From positions 326,106,361-326,170,360 of the forward strand of contig JASDDO010000006.1 in NCBI GenBank assembly GCA_030015575.1: a stretch of 64,000 nt of DNA, in the 5' to 3' direction. The translations under genes and the position numbers were made by a program. Under the pieces are notes generated by a model. That model was not told the DNA's origin and made no database searches. It saw only the letters and a list, made by a program, of their open reading frames with translations. The DNA is from Agapanthus africanus (taxonomy: Eukaryota > Streptophyta > Magnoliopsida > Asparagales > Amaryllidaceae). Below are positions 11,473-21,972 of the stretch, piece after piece (position 1 is the stretch's first letter; every line of letters begins with the position of its first letter).

Positions 11473-11775
11473 AAGAAGCGCTCTGCGCTCATTGACTGGC
11501 GATCAGCGCCAAGCACACCACGTGCTTCTAACGTATGCGCTATTTCACAAGAAGCGCTCTACGCTCATGATCTGGCGCTCAGCGCCAAGCGCACCACGTG
11601 CTCCTCATGTGTGCACTACTTTAACAGAAACGCTCTGCGCTCATTATCTGACGCACAGCGCCAAGCGCGCCACGTGTTCCTCACGTGTGCGCTACTTAAA
11701 AGAAGCGCTCTGCGCTCATTGACTAGCGCTCAGCGCCAAGCGCGCCACGTGCTCCTCACGTGTGCGCTAAGAGAA
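11473..11775 (+). repeat. ~77-bp tandem repeat with G-box cores, 4 copies
   Basis: Each unit reads approximately gaagcgctctgcgctcattga, then cagcgccaagcgc, CCACGTG, and ctcctCACGTGtgcgct. The CACGTG palindrome (plant G-box, bound by bZIP/bHLH factors) occurs once or twice per unit. It is duplicated in the 3' LTR (47955-48255). Its position downstream of the TATA box is odd for an enhancer array. Confidence 0.85.
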
Positions 11776-12109
11776 CATAAATTATTCTTTAAACAATAAA
11801 GCCCCAGAGCCATGATGAGTGCTCAGCACTCAATAAAAGACAAAAAGATTGTCAGTGCCCAAACCAATGCTCAGTATTGTTAAAAGTTCAACATTTTAAC
11901 TAAATGGACCAAGCCCAAAGTGGCCACAGAACCCTAATTCAGACTAATTGAGCCCATATGCTCATAAATCTTTGATCTTAGTCCCAAATTGGACTACAGA
12001 TCTCCCAACCAATATTGGTTCAAGGGTACATCTCTTCACTCCTCTGATATTTGTCGTTGTAATCCTTTAACGTCTTCAGAGAGGTGACGGGTCCCGACAA
12101 CCAGACGAT

Positions 12110-12400
12110 CCACGGACTGTGGGGTCCTTAAACTCATGGACTATGATGTCCTTAAACTTTACAGACTATGATGTCTCTAAACTACCACGGACTGTGGGGT
12201 CCTTAAACTCATAGACTATGATGTCTTTAAACTTTACAGACTATGAAGTCTTTAAACTATGGACTATGATGTCCTCAACTCCATGAACTATAATGTCCTT
12301 AAACTTTACAGACTGTGGGGTCCTTAAACTCATGGACTATGATGTCCTTAAACTTCACAGACTATGATGTCTTTAAACTGGACCGCAAAGTCCCTAAACT
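12110..12400. repeat. ~31-bp tandem repeats, each a GGAC/GTCC or AGAC/GTCT hairpin
   Basis: About ten units of the type GGACTATGATGTCCTTAAAC, alternating with AGACTATGATGTCTTTAAAC and GGACTGTGGGGTCCTTAAAC. In most units the two stem halves change together. The 3' LTR has the matching array at 48590-48875. Confidence 0.88.
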
Positions 12401-12429
12401 AAAACAATAGAGTCCAAATGCTCTTTTGT

Positions 12430-12590
12430 TGGATCTAAATGATCCTGTTAAGTTGATCTTAGTCTAAAATTAAACTAACGTATCCTTAACAAATCGTTAA
12501 GTTGATCTTAGTCTAAAATTAGACTAATGTATCCTTAACAAACGTTTAAGTTGATCTTAGTCTCAAATGAGACTAACACATCCTTAAACC
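12430..12590. repeat. ~59-bp tandem repeat, 3 copies
   Basis: Units read gttaagttgatcttagtct, aaaattagactaa and cgtatccttaacaaa. Each contains the dyad TTAGTCTAAAATTAGACTAA. Present again at 48925-49065. Confidence 0.85.
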
Positions 12591-13004
12591 CAACCCTAAA
12601 CCCAAATCTAAGAAAATACGGATTTGGACTAATCCAAGCCCTACGGGCAACAACATAAATTAGTCTCCGTATACGATCCACAGGCAACCAAAAATAAAAC
12701 AAACACACACGACATGAAATGACCATCTGGAGAAGGAGGAAGTGGTTACCGCGATGCGGTAGCGTAATTAACTGCAGGGGCTTGCGCCTGCAAGGAAGAG
12801 CGTCCCCACAATCAAAAACCCCTCAAACAAGGGGGAATCTGACGAAGTCTGCTACAACGGCCGCATCCATCTAAACCTCTGATACACGGTACCATAAATC
12901 AACTTGGCATTTTCGGAGAAGTGGACGGATAAAACCAAATAGCATCTGCCCCCAAATTTAGGCAAGACGTTTGTCTTCCCGGTCTTTCGGCGAAGAACAG
13001 ATTC

Positions 13005-13023
13005 TGGCACGCCCGGTGGGACC
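13005..13023 (+). other. Tat primer binding site
   Basis: TGGCACGCCCGGTGGGACC lies 5 nt after the 5' LTR end. It begins with the TGG complementary to tRNA CCA. The primer tRNA is not identified with confidence; it is clearly not the tRNA-Asp site used by Athila and the LARDs. Confidence 0.7.
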
Positions 13024-13239
13024 TTTTCCTCTTTCCACTCCACACTTCGTGTGTCATGTTTCGTGAACGAATTGCGGTTTGCTATGGTTTCCCCTGGATT
13101 CGAGGTACTAAGGTTTGGTGTCTAGCTCCATGCAGAAAACAGAAGATCAATGGCTTCAAACTGCACTAACTACAACAACTCCCACTCCATCCTCGCTGGA
13201 GGAGTAACCTACGGGCCCTAAGCGGCCTCCCTTTTTACA

Positions 13240-14474
13240 ATGCCGGTGGAACAAGTGACCCAAGCCACCACTGGGTTATTCTTCGGGACTATGATCCCAC
13301 CAACAAGCTTCAACGTTCAGATGCCATCACAGGAAGCTACGAAGAAGTCGGTCTTTGATCGACTTACAACCACCATGGCCCCTCTTAGCGGGTCGTCCAA
13401 CTCTACTGCCTCAGTCTTCGACAGGCTGGGTCAAAGCTCAAGTGGGCCCGCAAAGAGGCTCGCAATACCAGAGAAGGACACTCCAACTCCTTCTACAGTT
13501 GAGGTTGTCCAAGCTGCTCTCCCTATGAGAAGGTCGGCTTTTGACAGGTTGACCGTTCCTTCTCAGCGGACGTCTGTCTTTGACAGACTGGCGCCAACAA
13601 CAGACTCTCATCAGAACAGGAGGCATGGAAAAGCTGATTCAACAATGGAGGTGGTCCCGACCGCTCGCCATGCTCGACGTCGCCACTGGTGCCGAGTGTG
13701 GAAGGCTGGGGGCAATTCCCCTTCTGAACTGACTCCACCAGCTCCGATGATGGAAATTGATGCTGCTGTTCTAACTGGGAACAGTTTTGAACCACTCAGG
13801 AGGGTGCGCAAGAACTCTCCGACGGCCGTGCTGAAGAGATCTCCTCTACCTATGGAGAGCGCTACAAAGGCGAAGCTGGAGCAGCCCCCTCAGCGGCTGT
13901 CCTCCGAAATTCACAAGGTCTAGCGACAGGTCCAAGACTCCGTGATTGATCAAGACTACCCCCGCCGACAGAAAAAGATGAAAGTTCGGCGAGAAGGGGA
14001 TCACCCTGTCAAGCCACAGAAGGTGTCATCTGTTTGGGTGCCCGCTGCAACGGCTCCCTCAAGTTTGACCGCCCACAAAAGAAGGAGGCCGGAGAAGATC
14101 CCTGCGTCTTTGGCAAATCGCAAGGACACTGAATCTAAACGCCCCAAGTCAGGGGGCATGGTAGTGCATACTGTTTATATGGCTTGCGGAAAAGAGGATA
14201 GCCATATCTCTACGGGTCACCGACCACTTACACGGTCTGTGACTAAGGCTCAGGAGCAACAACAACAAAAGCTCCAAGAAATGCTGACAGCTATGGCTGC
14301 ACTCACTGGACCAAAAGCAGGCCCGGAAACATCTTCGATGCAGCGTCATGAGCAGGAAACGGATGCCGAATTCTTTCGGAGAATGCTTGAGAAGAAGGAC
14401 AAAGAGGCTGCGGAACAAGCGGCCAACATAAAACAAATAGCCATTTTATTCCAAGATATGGTGGGCCTGATGGT
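13240..14474 (+). pseudogene. gag: Tat gag-pol polyprotein, N-terminal part
   Basis: The first in-frame ATG after a long leader is used (MPVEQVTQATTG). Four copies of (S)(V/A)FDRL occur at about residues 37, 58, 99 and 111, a repeat typical of Tat gag N-termini. A basic region and a Gln-rich, probably coiled-coil segment (EQQQQKLQEMLTAMAALTG; DAEFFRRMLEKKDKEAAEQA) follow. An in-frame TAG at 13921-13923 interrupts it. At GLM the frame is cut by LARD-A and continues at 23363 (M-IQPNPPAEDPP) in the same frame. Inferred structural protein; the FDRL repeats have no known function. Confidence 0.85.
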
Positions 14475-17249
14475 TGATTTAGAGAGATTTGCGTGCGCGT
14501 TTTAAAAGATAGATACCTCAATTAATAACGGTGTCGCTTGGTAGCTAGCCGGTTGAGTACGGGTCGGTCCATAGGGAGATGGATTCCTTTTCTTTATGTT
14601 CTAACGAGTTAGTCCGATCAAGTCGGGTTTTGTTTTACGATTTAAGAATGAGATTAAATTGATTAAAAGTCTTGCTAGGGTTAGGATTAGGTTAGTTTGG
14701 AAAAGGGATTCTACCCACTGCTTTCAATACCCTAATGAAGAATATAGGTGTTAGGGTAATAGTCAACAAAGGGGATTAGCACGACTAGGAATAAACTTAA
14801 TTTCTTTCTTTTGGTCCTTGTCCGCCCTTTCTTAACTCTTAACCCTAACCTCTATTTAAATCAACCACAACCGGTCTAACTAGGGAATCACCGCTATCTT
14901 GTAGGATAGGGTGCCGTAGTGAGCGGTGTGTGGTTAATTTAAATAGAGTCCTATTATAAAAATTATATAGGCAAAGAAAGGAGAGAGAGAGATTTACTTC
15001 TCTCAAACCTTCCCAATCCTAACCCTAACAAGTGAGGAATTACTCACTCATTAGGGAAGTTATGATAAAATTCATTTTTATAATTTTAAAAGACTATCAA
15101 AGTTGCAGATAATAAAAAACAGATAAAAATTCAGGAATTAAATTCAGATAAAAGAATGCACGATAAAAAAAATACCTTTATTGATGACCTCTTGACGATT
15201 ACAAGGAAATTAAAATTTAATCTAGAAATTAAAAAGAGGTATCTCAAAAGAGGCACCCTAGAAGAGGCACCTTTTATTTGGCTTTGAGCCCTCCTATTTA
15301 TAGATAGGAAAAAGCCCTAGGTTTACATTCTGATCCATACATGAAATTACAAAACAACTCCAAAGACCGGGTCAAAGCACCGCCACCCCACCAACACGTG
15401 CATTGCACGGCCGCGGAACCGCGGCAGAATGGCCTGTTTGGCCGCGGATCCGCGGCCATTTGGTGGGCTCATGGGCCCAATTCTTTAGGGTTTCTTCAAG
15501 TTGCTTTTATCTTCTGTTTTCTTCACTTGGTCTCTAAGAATCTCTTCAATTTTCTTCCAGATTTCCAACAGTGCAGAATTTGTGGACTTTTACCGTAAAC
15601 TTCGCATTGAAGTCTTGAATCTTGTGCTGCCCTTATGCTTTGTGCAATTGAACTGCTTGCTGATCTTCATTTATTTCTTGAACTGTTAAGTGTTCATACC
15701 ATAATATCGCATTATTATATTCCCCATTCTTATGCATTTTACAAATAAAACAGGTGCTTTTGACCCATGTCTGCTACATAGTACAGGTTACAGTTTCTTG
15801 GAAGAAAAACAGTGAAAAAGATAAAAGACAATGCAAAAGTGAGACTACAACCAACAAATAGAAGGATCTTGATCAAGCCGACACAAAAGATCAGTTCACA
15901 AAGTACAAGGCAACGCAAGGTCCAAGATTTCGTCTCGAAGCAACGGTTAAAAGTCCACTACATAATTCACTGGAGATCTGGAAGAAACAGAGAGGCCAAA
16001 TTGAGTAAAGAACCAAAGAAGTAGGAAGCCCAAAAAACCCAAAAGCAGCACACAAAAAATCAGCATATGATCTCTTCATTGGGCCACGGAACCACGGCAC
16101 CCTTGCTGTGGCCGCGGAACCGCGGCCGTCTAGAGCCCGTGCTGGTAGAAAATTTTACCATAATTTAATGCGGCGCTGACTAGGTCTTTTTCTTAGGGGG
16201 TATTTTTGTAAAAGCATATATGCGAGTCAATTATAACCCTAGGGTTTCTATCCTCTATAAATAGAAACCCTAGATCTTGTATTAGGTTATGCCTCCTTTC
16301 ATTAATAAAATTCAGATTTCTTTTGGAGAGCATCGGTGCCTCTTTTCATATCATCTATTCAGATCTGACAACCCTGTGTAAATGTTTGGAGAGAGCCATC
16401 TGTAAGTAGTTTTATTTAATTGCTCTAGTTTAGATTTAATTCCTTGCCCTAGATAAATGTTCTTCAATTCCCTAATAAGCGAGTAGTCTCCTCGCTTGTT
16501 AGGGTTAGCTTTGGGGAAGGCTTTTGAAAGATGAGATCTCTCATCCCTTTCTTGCCCATCATATTTAATCAATAGGACTCCATGCATACATGCACACACC
16601 GCTCCCTACGGCATCCTATCCCACGAGATAGCGGTGATACCGTAGTATAAAGGCCCGGTTGAGCGTGTTTTCCATGAAGGTTAGGGTAAGGATTGATAAA
16701 GGAAGGACAATAAGCTAGAGGAAGAAACATCTTCCCGATGGTTCTAATTCCCTTTATGAATAATTACCAAAACTCCTCTTAGATCCTAATTTGGGTATAG
16801 AAAGCGTTGAGATTTATTTACATTTCCAAACCTACCCTAAACCTAACCATGGCAAGATTTAGATCTAGATAATCTTAGTATAGATAGATTTAGTTTTTAG
16901 ATTTAATAAATCGATCCGAACATCCATCGGAATTAACTCGTTTGAGCGATTAGGAAATTCACAACATCCCTGTGGACCGACCCGTACCCACCGGCTAGCT
17001 ATCAAGCGACGCCGTTCTTGATTGCGGTTACTACATATTTTTGACATACAAATCATTAAGCGGCATCATATGGATTCATCTATTGTTGGTTGTAGTCTCA
17101 CTTTTGTAACATCTTTTCATGAATTTCACTGAATTGTTCTGAGAACCTGTAACCTGCAACTATTTAGCAGACATGGATCAAAAGCATCTATTTATTTGTA
17201 ATATGATTAAGAATGGGGAATATAATAATGCAAAATTCTGATATGAACA
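14475..17249 (-). mobile_element. LARD-A 3' LTR, split by a solo LTR
   Basis: In plus coordinates it starts TGATTTAGAGAG and ends CTGATATGAACA. Real LTR sequence is 14475-15690 and 17061-17249 (1,405 bp), matching 21973-23362. The GC-rich dyad GGCCGCGGATCCGCGGCC is at 15440. A coincidental 85-residue frame at 15341-15598 is repeated in the other LTR and is not a gene. Confidence 0.93.
15691..17055 (+). mobile_element. Solo LTR of the LARD family, TSD TTAAG
   Basis: Opposite orientation to its host. It starts TGTTCATACCATAATATC and ends GACATACAAATCA, the termini of the LARD-B LTR. TSD TTAAG is at 15686-15690 and 17056-17060, and the intact copy of the host LTR (near 23180) shows the empty site. 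Core promoter: AACCCTAGGGTTT at 16235 and CTATAAATAG at 16255. The 82-residue minus frame at 16351-16599 is LTR sequence. Confidence 0.95.
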
Positions 17250-17266
17250 AATACCCCCAAACTTAT
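17250..17266 (-). other. LARD-A polypurine tract
   Basis: Minus strand AAGTTTGGGGGTATT directly abuts the 3' LTR start TGTTCAT. Same position and sequence in LARD-B (41121) and LARD-D (59345). Confidence 0.9.
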
Positions 17267-18753
17267 CTTTTGCTCGTCCCGAGCAAAACCAATTTTATTC
17301 TCGAAAAAACCTAACCTCACTTTCGCAGGGAATCGCGATTGCACTGAGCTCGTGCAACAAGCCGTTAAACCTCTAGGTATCCCTAGTAGAAGGAGGTCTC
17401 CTGAGGGTTTTCAGCGGATACTACCCACAAAATCCGATCAATTTGGCCTATTGACTTTCATTCTTCAATTCAGTGTTCTAGCAAGAAATTCTATTATCTT
17501 CAACTCAGAAATCATCAACCCATGTTTTTCACACTCACTTATCATTTAACTTAAGATCGTATATGTTATGTAAATTTATTTAGCTTTTAGCATCTTTTGA
17601 ATTTTCCTTCAAAGGTTCCATCTCAACTTAGGAATTTTTATCATCTCTACTGAAGGTGTAAACCCTATCTTTCATTCATATCTCTCATCTAAACCCTAAT
17701 CATATACCCCTACATGTGTGTGATTATCACCCATACACTTGGAAATTCAACTCAAGCTATCATACTCTTGTCCATCGTCCAAAGTACTTTTAGTTGGTGA
17801 ATTTTAGATGAAATTGCTCACGCGTCCTTCATGCGACCGTTAATACTTCTTGAGGTACTAACGACCGATTACAACATGTGGTTGCGCATTAAGGCGTAAT
17901 TCCTCGTCTTGTAATACCTAAGGCATTAGCAGTGACTCCCAAACCAGTTGGTCTAAGACACTAGGTGATAAAGCACCCTCGCTATATATATTTTTTATTT
18001 TACACAGTCTTAAGTAATTACGAAACCAGTGTTCATTTTTTTTATATCTCTTCATTCACACTTATACTTTTATTTAATTTTTTTTCATACTAAAGATTTT
18101 AGACAAAAGCAATTCAAGGTATCCTCTACTATTCCAAGTTTCAAGGTGCGTGTATGTGCGAGTTGTAGGGTATATATTTTCAGAATTTAGACTAAAGCTT
18201 CGGAATTATTTTTCATACTTACACTTCAATAAAAATTTCAATACTCTTCTCTTATTTTGACTTAGCCCAAGAACTGAACTCAAAATTTACCTATTTCTAA
18301 ATAAACTACAAGGACATATATTTTCTACCGTTAAACTTTAAGAAAGGTTATTTTTAGGGTTTTTAATTTACTAAGTTTAGGATCTATTTTTTCCTAGCTA
18401 GTTAACCGTCTTGTCAAACTTAAGTCAAATATGGCCAAGTTGATAAAAAATTATCTTTTTAGTTTTTCAATTTTTATGAGTTTTAAAATAAGTATGCAAA
18501 TGCAAAAATATACATATGAATGTGAAGGAACAAAGCTTACCGAGCACACCCCCAAACTTAAACTTGACAGTGCCCTCACTGTCAGGCTACACCAAGAGGG
18601 TCAAAATTGTCGGCACTCCCCTTTTTGTTTATTTATTATTTTTTTTTAGTTTTTTTTAACAGAAAAAGAAAACAAAATATATATACAAAAAAAGCCCCCC
18701 CCCCAAACTTAAGTGAAACAGTGTTTCCACTGTTTAAGCGTTAAAGTTCAGAG
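17267..18753 (-). other. LARD-A 3' untranslated region with two extra PPT-hairpin modules
   Basis: Conserved between LARD-A, -B and -D but without a credible ORF. Near the ORF end lie two modules. At 18549-18583 there is a second CCCCCAAACTTAAA tract (plus strand), then GACAGTG-N4-CACTGTC. At 18695-18735 there is CCCCCCCCCAAACTTAAG, then AAACAGTG-N4-CACTGTTT. On the element strand these are purine tracts resembling the terminal PPT. Confidence 0.75.
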
Positions 18754-20784
18754 TTAAGGGGGAGAAAAACACAGTATCAAGCTATACAAGGCCTTCCACA
18801 GACTAAAGGTTAGCACCGACCATTCTAAAATTTTATCGTTATAATGGTGTGGTTGGTGAAAGAATGGAGTGTAACGAAAAGAAATGAGAGACACACGAGA
18901 CCGTGTGGAGATAAAAGCAGTATACGGTCTCGGTGGAGGAGAAGAATGGCGGAAGGGAAAAAGAAATGGTAGTGGTTTGACTTCTTCAGATGGAGGTTGA
19001 TTAATCACAAAATCCGTGTCGTTTAGGAATGCGAGTTCGTCGGCGAAAATATCTTCGAAACTTCCATCGATGGTCCGATTGAACGTTTCAATGTCAATAA
19101 GTGTCGCGCCAGAATTCAACACACTTGATTTTTCAAAAATTATGAAGGCAGGATAGTCGTAAGGCTCATTTACCTTATTTTCAAAAGAACCTAAATCAAG
19201 TTGTTTTTCTAGAATTATCGAACTCAAAATATCGGATTGTGATTCATTAACACTGGCTATCATTACAAGAAGATTAGAAGAAGAACCAGAGAAAGTGGGA
19301 GAAAGAAGTGGAATACGAACTTGAGGGTGCAGATGGAGTGTATAAATTAGCATAATTTGTAATGACCGATGTGTAAAAAATGATTATGCTAATCTATCAA
19401 CCCATTGAGAAATGAGGTCAAATCCCTCAAGATTCGTGAGAAAACATGGGTACGTTGAACTTGGTAAATCAGACATTGAAAATGAAAGTGTAACGGTTTT
19501 TTGCAAAGTCTGAACAAGGATGGAGGGAAGTGATTGAGGAAGGGTATCGGTTAACGATTCAGAAGGGTGTACGCAGTCAATGAAAGGGATAGAATGAATT
19601 GGAAAATCCAACTCCTCAAGTAAAACTGCTTCATCCTCAATAATTTCCTTAATACTCTCCTCAAATTTTAGCTTATCCATGCAATTCTCATCAAAATCAA
19701 GACGCATATGAAGTTCGGGAGAAACATTTAATGACTCGGGATGATGGATTGGAGAGAAAAATTCAGTCAAATCTGCGGGTTCATCATCCAAAATATTCCC
19801 AGCGTCGGTATCCTCAATCAAGTGAAAATCAATTTTTTTAGACACCTCATCAAAAGCATGGATATTTATCAATTCAGATTCTAGAGTGGAGGTGTAGAGG
19901 GTAAAAGGATTGGTGATGGTTTCACTCGAAAGGGACCCTTCACAATCTGGCAAATCAAACACTACAAAGTCGCACAACTCATTAAACGTTTTATCTTCAA
20001 CTGGTGAATCATTTGGAACACTTGATAGACATTCAAAACCGGAATTGTAGGATTCAATTGGGGATGGGTAGGTTTGATTTGGAAGGGTGCACAGCTCACT
20101 CTCTCCACTCAAATTATCAATCTGTCCAACCGCCTCATCATACATTGGAAAATTTGGAGCTAGTTGAAAACTAGCTACCGGGTCACTAGGTTGTATAAGA
20201 GCGGCCATGGATGCATTCAAATCCATCATCTGTTGTCTTGACGCTACCATAAAATCTTCCAACGACTGTTCCAGACTAGACATGGGTTGTGAAGGGGTTT
20301 CAGTAAAAGATTCAAAGTTGTTTGGATACTGGAAACTCCCAAATGGCTGCGTAGAAGCAATGTCTAGGGAAGGTGCGAAAGTCGGGTAGGACTGGTAGGA
20401 ATTGAATGGTTGGACAGGAGTAGGATCAATATTTGGATACGAAGGTGAATGGAATTGTTGATCCAAAGAATTCACAGGGGTGAAAAGAGTGAAAGATCGG
20501 TTACAAGATTGTTCAATATGTTCAGCAATAGACATGGGTTTCGGAGTTACGACAGGACTCGAATAAGGGGTATCAACGTAAGAAGGTGGTGAAGGTTGAA
20601 ATGGTTGATATAAAGTGGATTGTGGAGTCCAATTGGTTGTCCTAGACGCGTCTATTCGATCTTTCAAAGAAATTTTGGGCATGGAGGGGTCGTTCGAAAT
20701 TCGACAAAAACAAGAAGCGTAGGAAGTGATATCTGGTTGAGGGTACCAAAGTTCGGCAAGAGTTTTGCGAGGTGGGGTACCCAT
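18754..20784 (-). pseudogene. LARD orphan ORF, copy A
   Basis: ATG at 20782-20784 (MGTPPRKTLAELWYPQP). The product resembles those of LARD-B and -D along its length, with no match I recognise to gag, pol, env or a host protein. N-terminus: LAELWYP and MPKISLKDRIDAS; then MSIAEHIEQS, a Pro/Ser/Tyr/Gln-rich region, MSSLEQSLEDFM, SFQLAPNFPMYDEAVGQ, an acidic region with NELCDFVVFDLP, IHAFDEVSKK, FHLIEDTDAGNI and HMRLDFDEN, then YPCFLTNLEGFDLI and VDRLA. One stop (TAA where LARD-B has CAA) splits it into 466 and about 200 codons; 600 downstream bases stay open (HPQVRIP, FHQPHHYN). Shorter than copy B. Function unknown; possibly a structural or packaging protein. Confidence 0.8.
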
Positions 20785-20820
20785 GATGTGATGAGAGAAA
20801 GGAGAAGAAAAAGAATGTGA

Positions 20821-21952
20821 TTTTTTTTTTAAATTTTTTTTTAATTAATTTTTTTTAATTTTTATTTTTTAAAAAATTGTTTGTTTTTGGAGTTTTGAAA
20901 TTTTTTAAAGTGTTTTTTTTTAGAAAGAGTTTTTGCAAAAATTTGTACAGAACTACGGCACAATTTCAAACAACCGCAGTTTAAACATACACAATCAAAC
21001 CTAGAGCTAGGGTCTCCTAAGTCAACTAGATTACTCCTAACTGTTCAAAAGTGACAAGTTGTGAGATAACTCTCAAATTACCTCTTCACCGCCAATTGTG
21101 GCTGGGTAAGCACAAGTAAAGAAAGGAGGGATCCGCTCACGAATCACCGTGAGACGGGCCTTTTAAAATTACCTTTCCCACTTGTCTAGCCTAGACACCA
21201 CAAAGTCAGGTTTAGATAAACGACTGAATGCCCACAACATTTCTCTGTCCTAATGAGCACAACAGTCCTTAGTTGGCTGAGTCTAGATATTTTTTAATTA
21301 ACTCAAGGGTGATGCATATGCTTTTAGTGATTTTTGGGGTCTTAGGAAGGGTAATGAAATCCCCACCCAATCTTGATTGGTGTTATAGCCCCTTAAATTC
21401 TATTTTAAATATGCAAAGCAATTAACACACAAAATCTAAAACACTTGCAAAAAATTTTTTATTTGGCAGCGCAAAGAATCCTGCACAAAAATGATTTATT
21501 GGAGAGGGAGAAGAAATTTTGCGCAAAAAACCCTACAGGAAAATTTTTCAATGGAAATCAGAGGATAGGAGAGAAGACAAAAATACTTACAGAGACTTTT
21601 TGAAGTGCTGACGTCGCTGGTTGACCGCGGTTCCGCGGTCAAACGCTTGAATCCGCCGCTGTTCCGCGGTGGTTAAGTTGGTTTAGATCTCCAAAATTTT
21701 TCTTTGTGTTGTTCTGATTCTCCCCTGTCTGTTCAGATCCTCTGTTTCTTGATTTGTTCACTAGGCTTGCTCAGATCTGAAACAGAGTTTGCTCCAAGCC
21801 TGCACACTTGCACAAAAACCTTTCAAAAAGAACAAGATGATTTTTTTTTGAATTTTTTATTTTTAATTTTTTTTTGTTTTAAAATTTTTCAATTTTTATA
21901 ATTTTTTTATATTTTTTTAACCCGAAATTACACAAAGAAAGAGACTACCATC
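20821..21952 (-). other. LARD-A 5' leader
   Basis: Untranslated stretch between PBS and ORF. AT-rich near the ORF; 21040-21430 is the block shared with the Athila leader (ggaagggtaatgaaatcccc). GC-rich dyad GACCGCGGTTCCGCGGTC at 21623. No gene seen. Confidence 0.75.
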
Positions 21953-21970
21953 TCCCCGGCAACGACGCCA
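21953..21970 (-). other. LARD-A primer binding site, tRNA-Asp type
   Basis: Minus strand TGGCGTCGTTGCCGGGGA, 2 nt from the 5' LTR end; one C-to-T change from the perfect tRNA-Asp complement used by Athila and LARD-B/-D. Confidence 0.92.
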
Positions 21971-21972
21971 TT

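Larger units (their letters stand above)
10427..12999 (+). mobile_element. Tat 5' LTR (2,573 bp)
   Basis: It starts TGTTTCCCCCAATCAG and ends GGCGAAGAACA, matching the 3' LTR (39419-39774 plus 47281-49481) throughout. In order it holds: a hairpin-rich U3 (10490-10940), TATA box at 10948, a run of short hairpins (11050-11360), ~77-bp repeats with G-boxes (11473-11775), ~31-bp GGAC...GTCC repeats (12110-12400), and ~59-bp repeats (12430-12590). Open frames inside it (e.g. 11492-11799) reflect the repeats and are not genes. Confidence 0.94.

Noticed and set aside
11492..11799. Small proteins with repeated RQARHVLLTCAL
   Set aside because: Translation of the G-box tandem repeat; same in the second LTR (47974-48281). 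No evidence of expression.
14820..15030. Telomere-like cctaaccctaa stretches
   Set aside because: Short isolated matches inside LARD LTRs, repeated at 22500; not telomeric arrays.
15341..15598. 85-codon frame also seen at 22895-23095
   Set aside because: LTR sequence of LARD-A on the strand opposite to the element; no conserved start.
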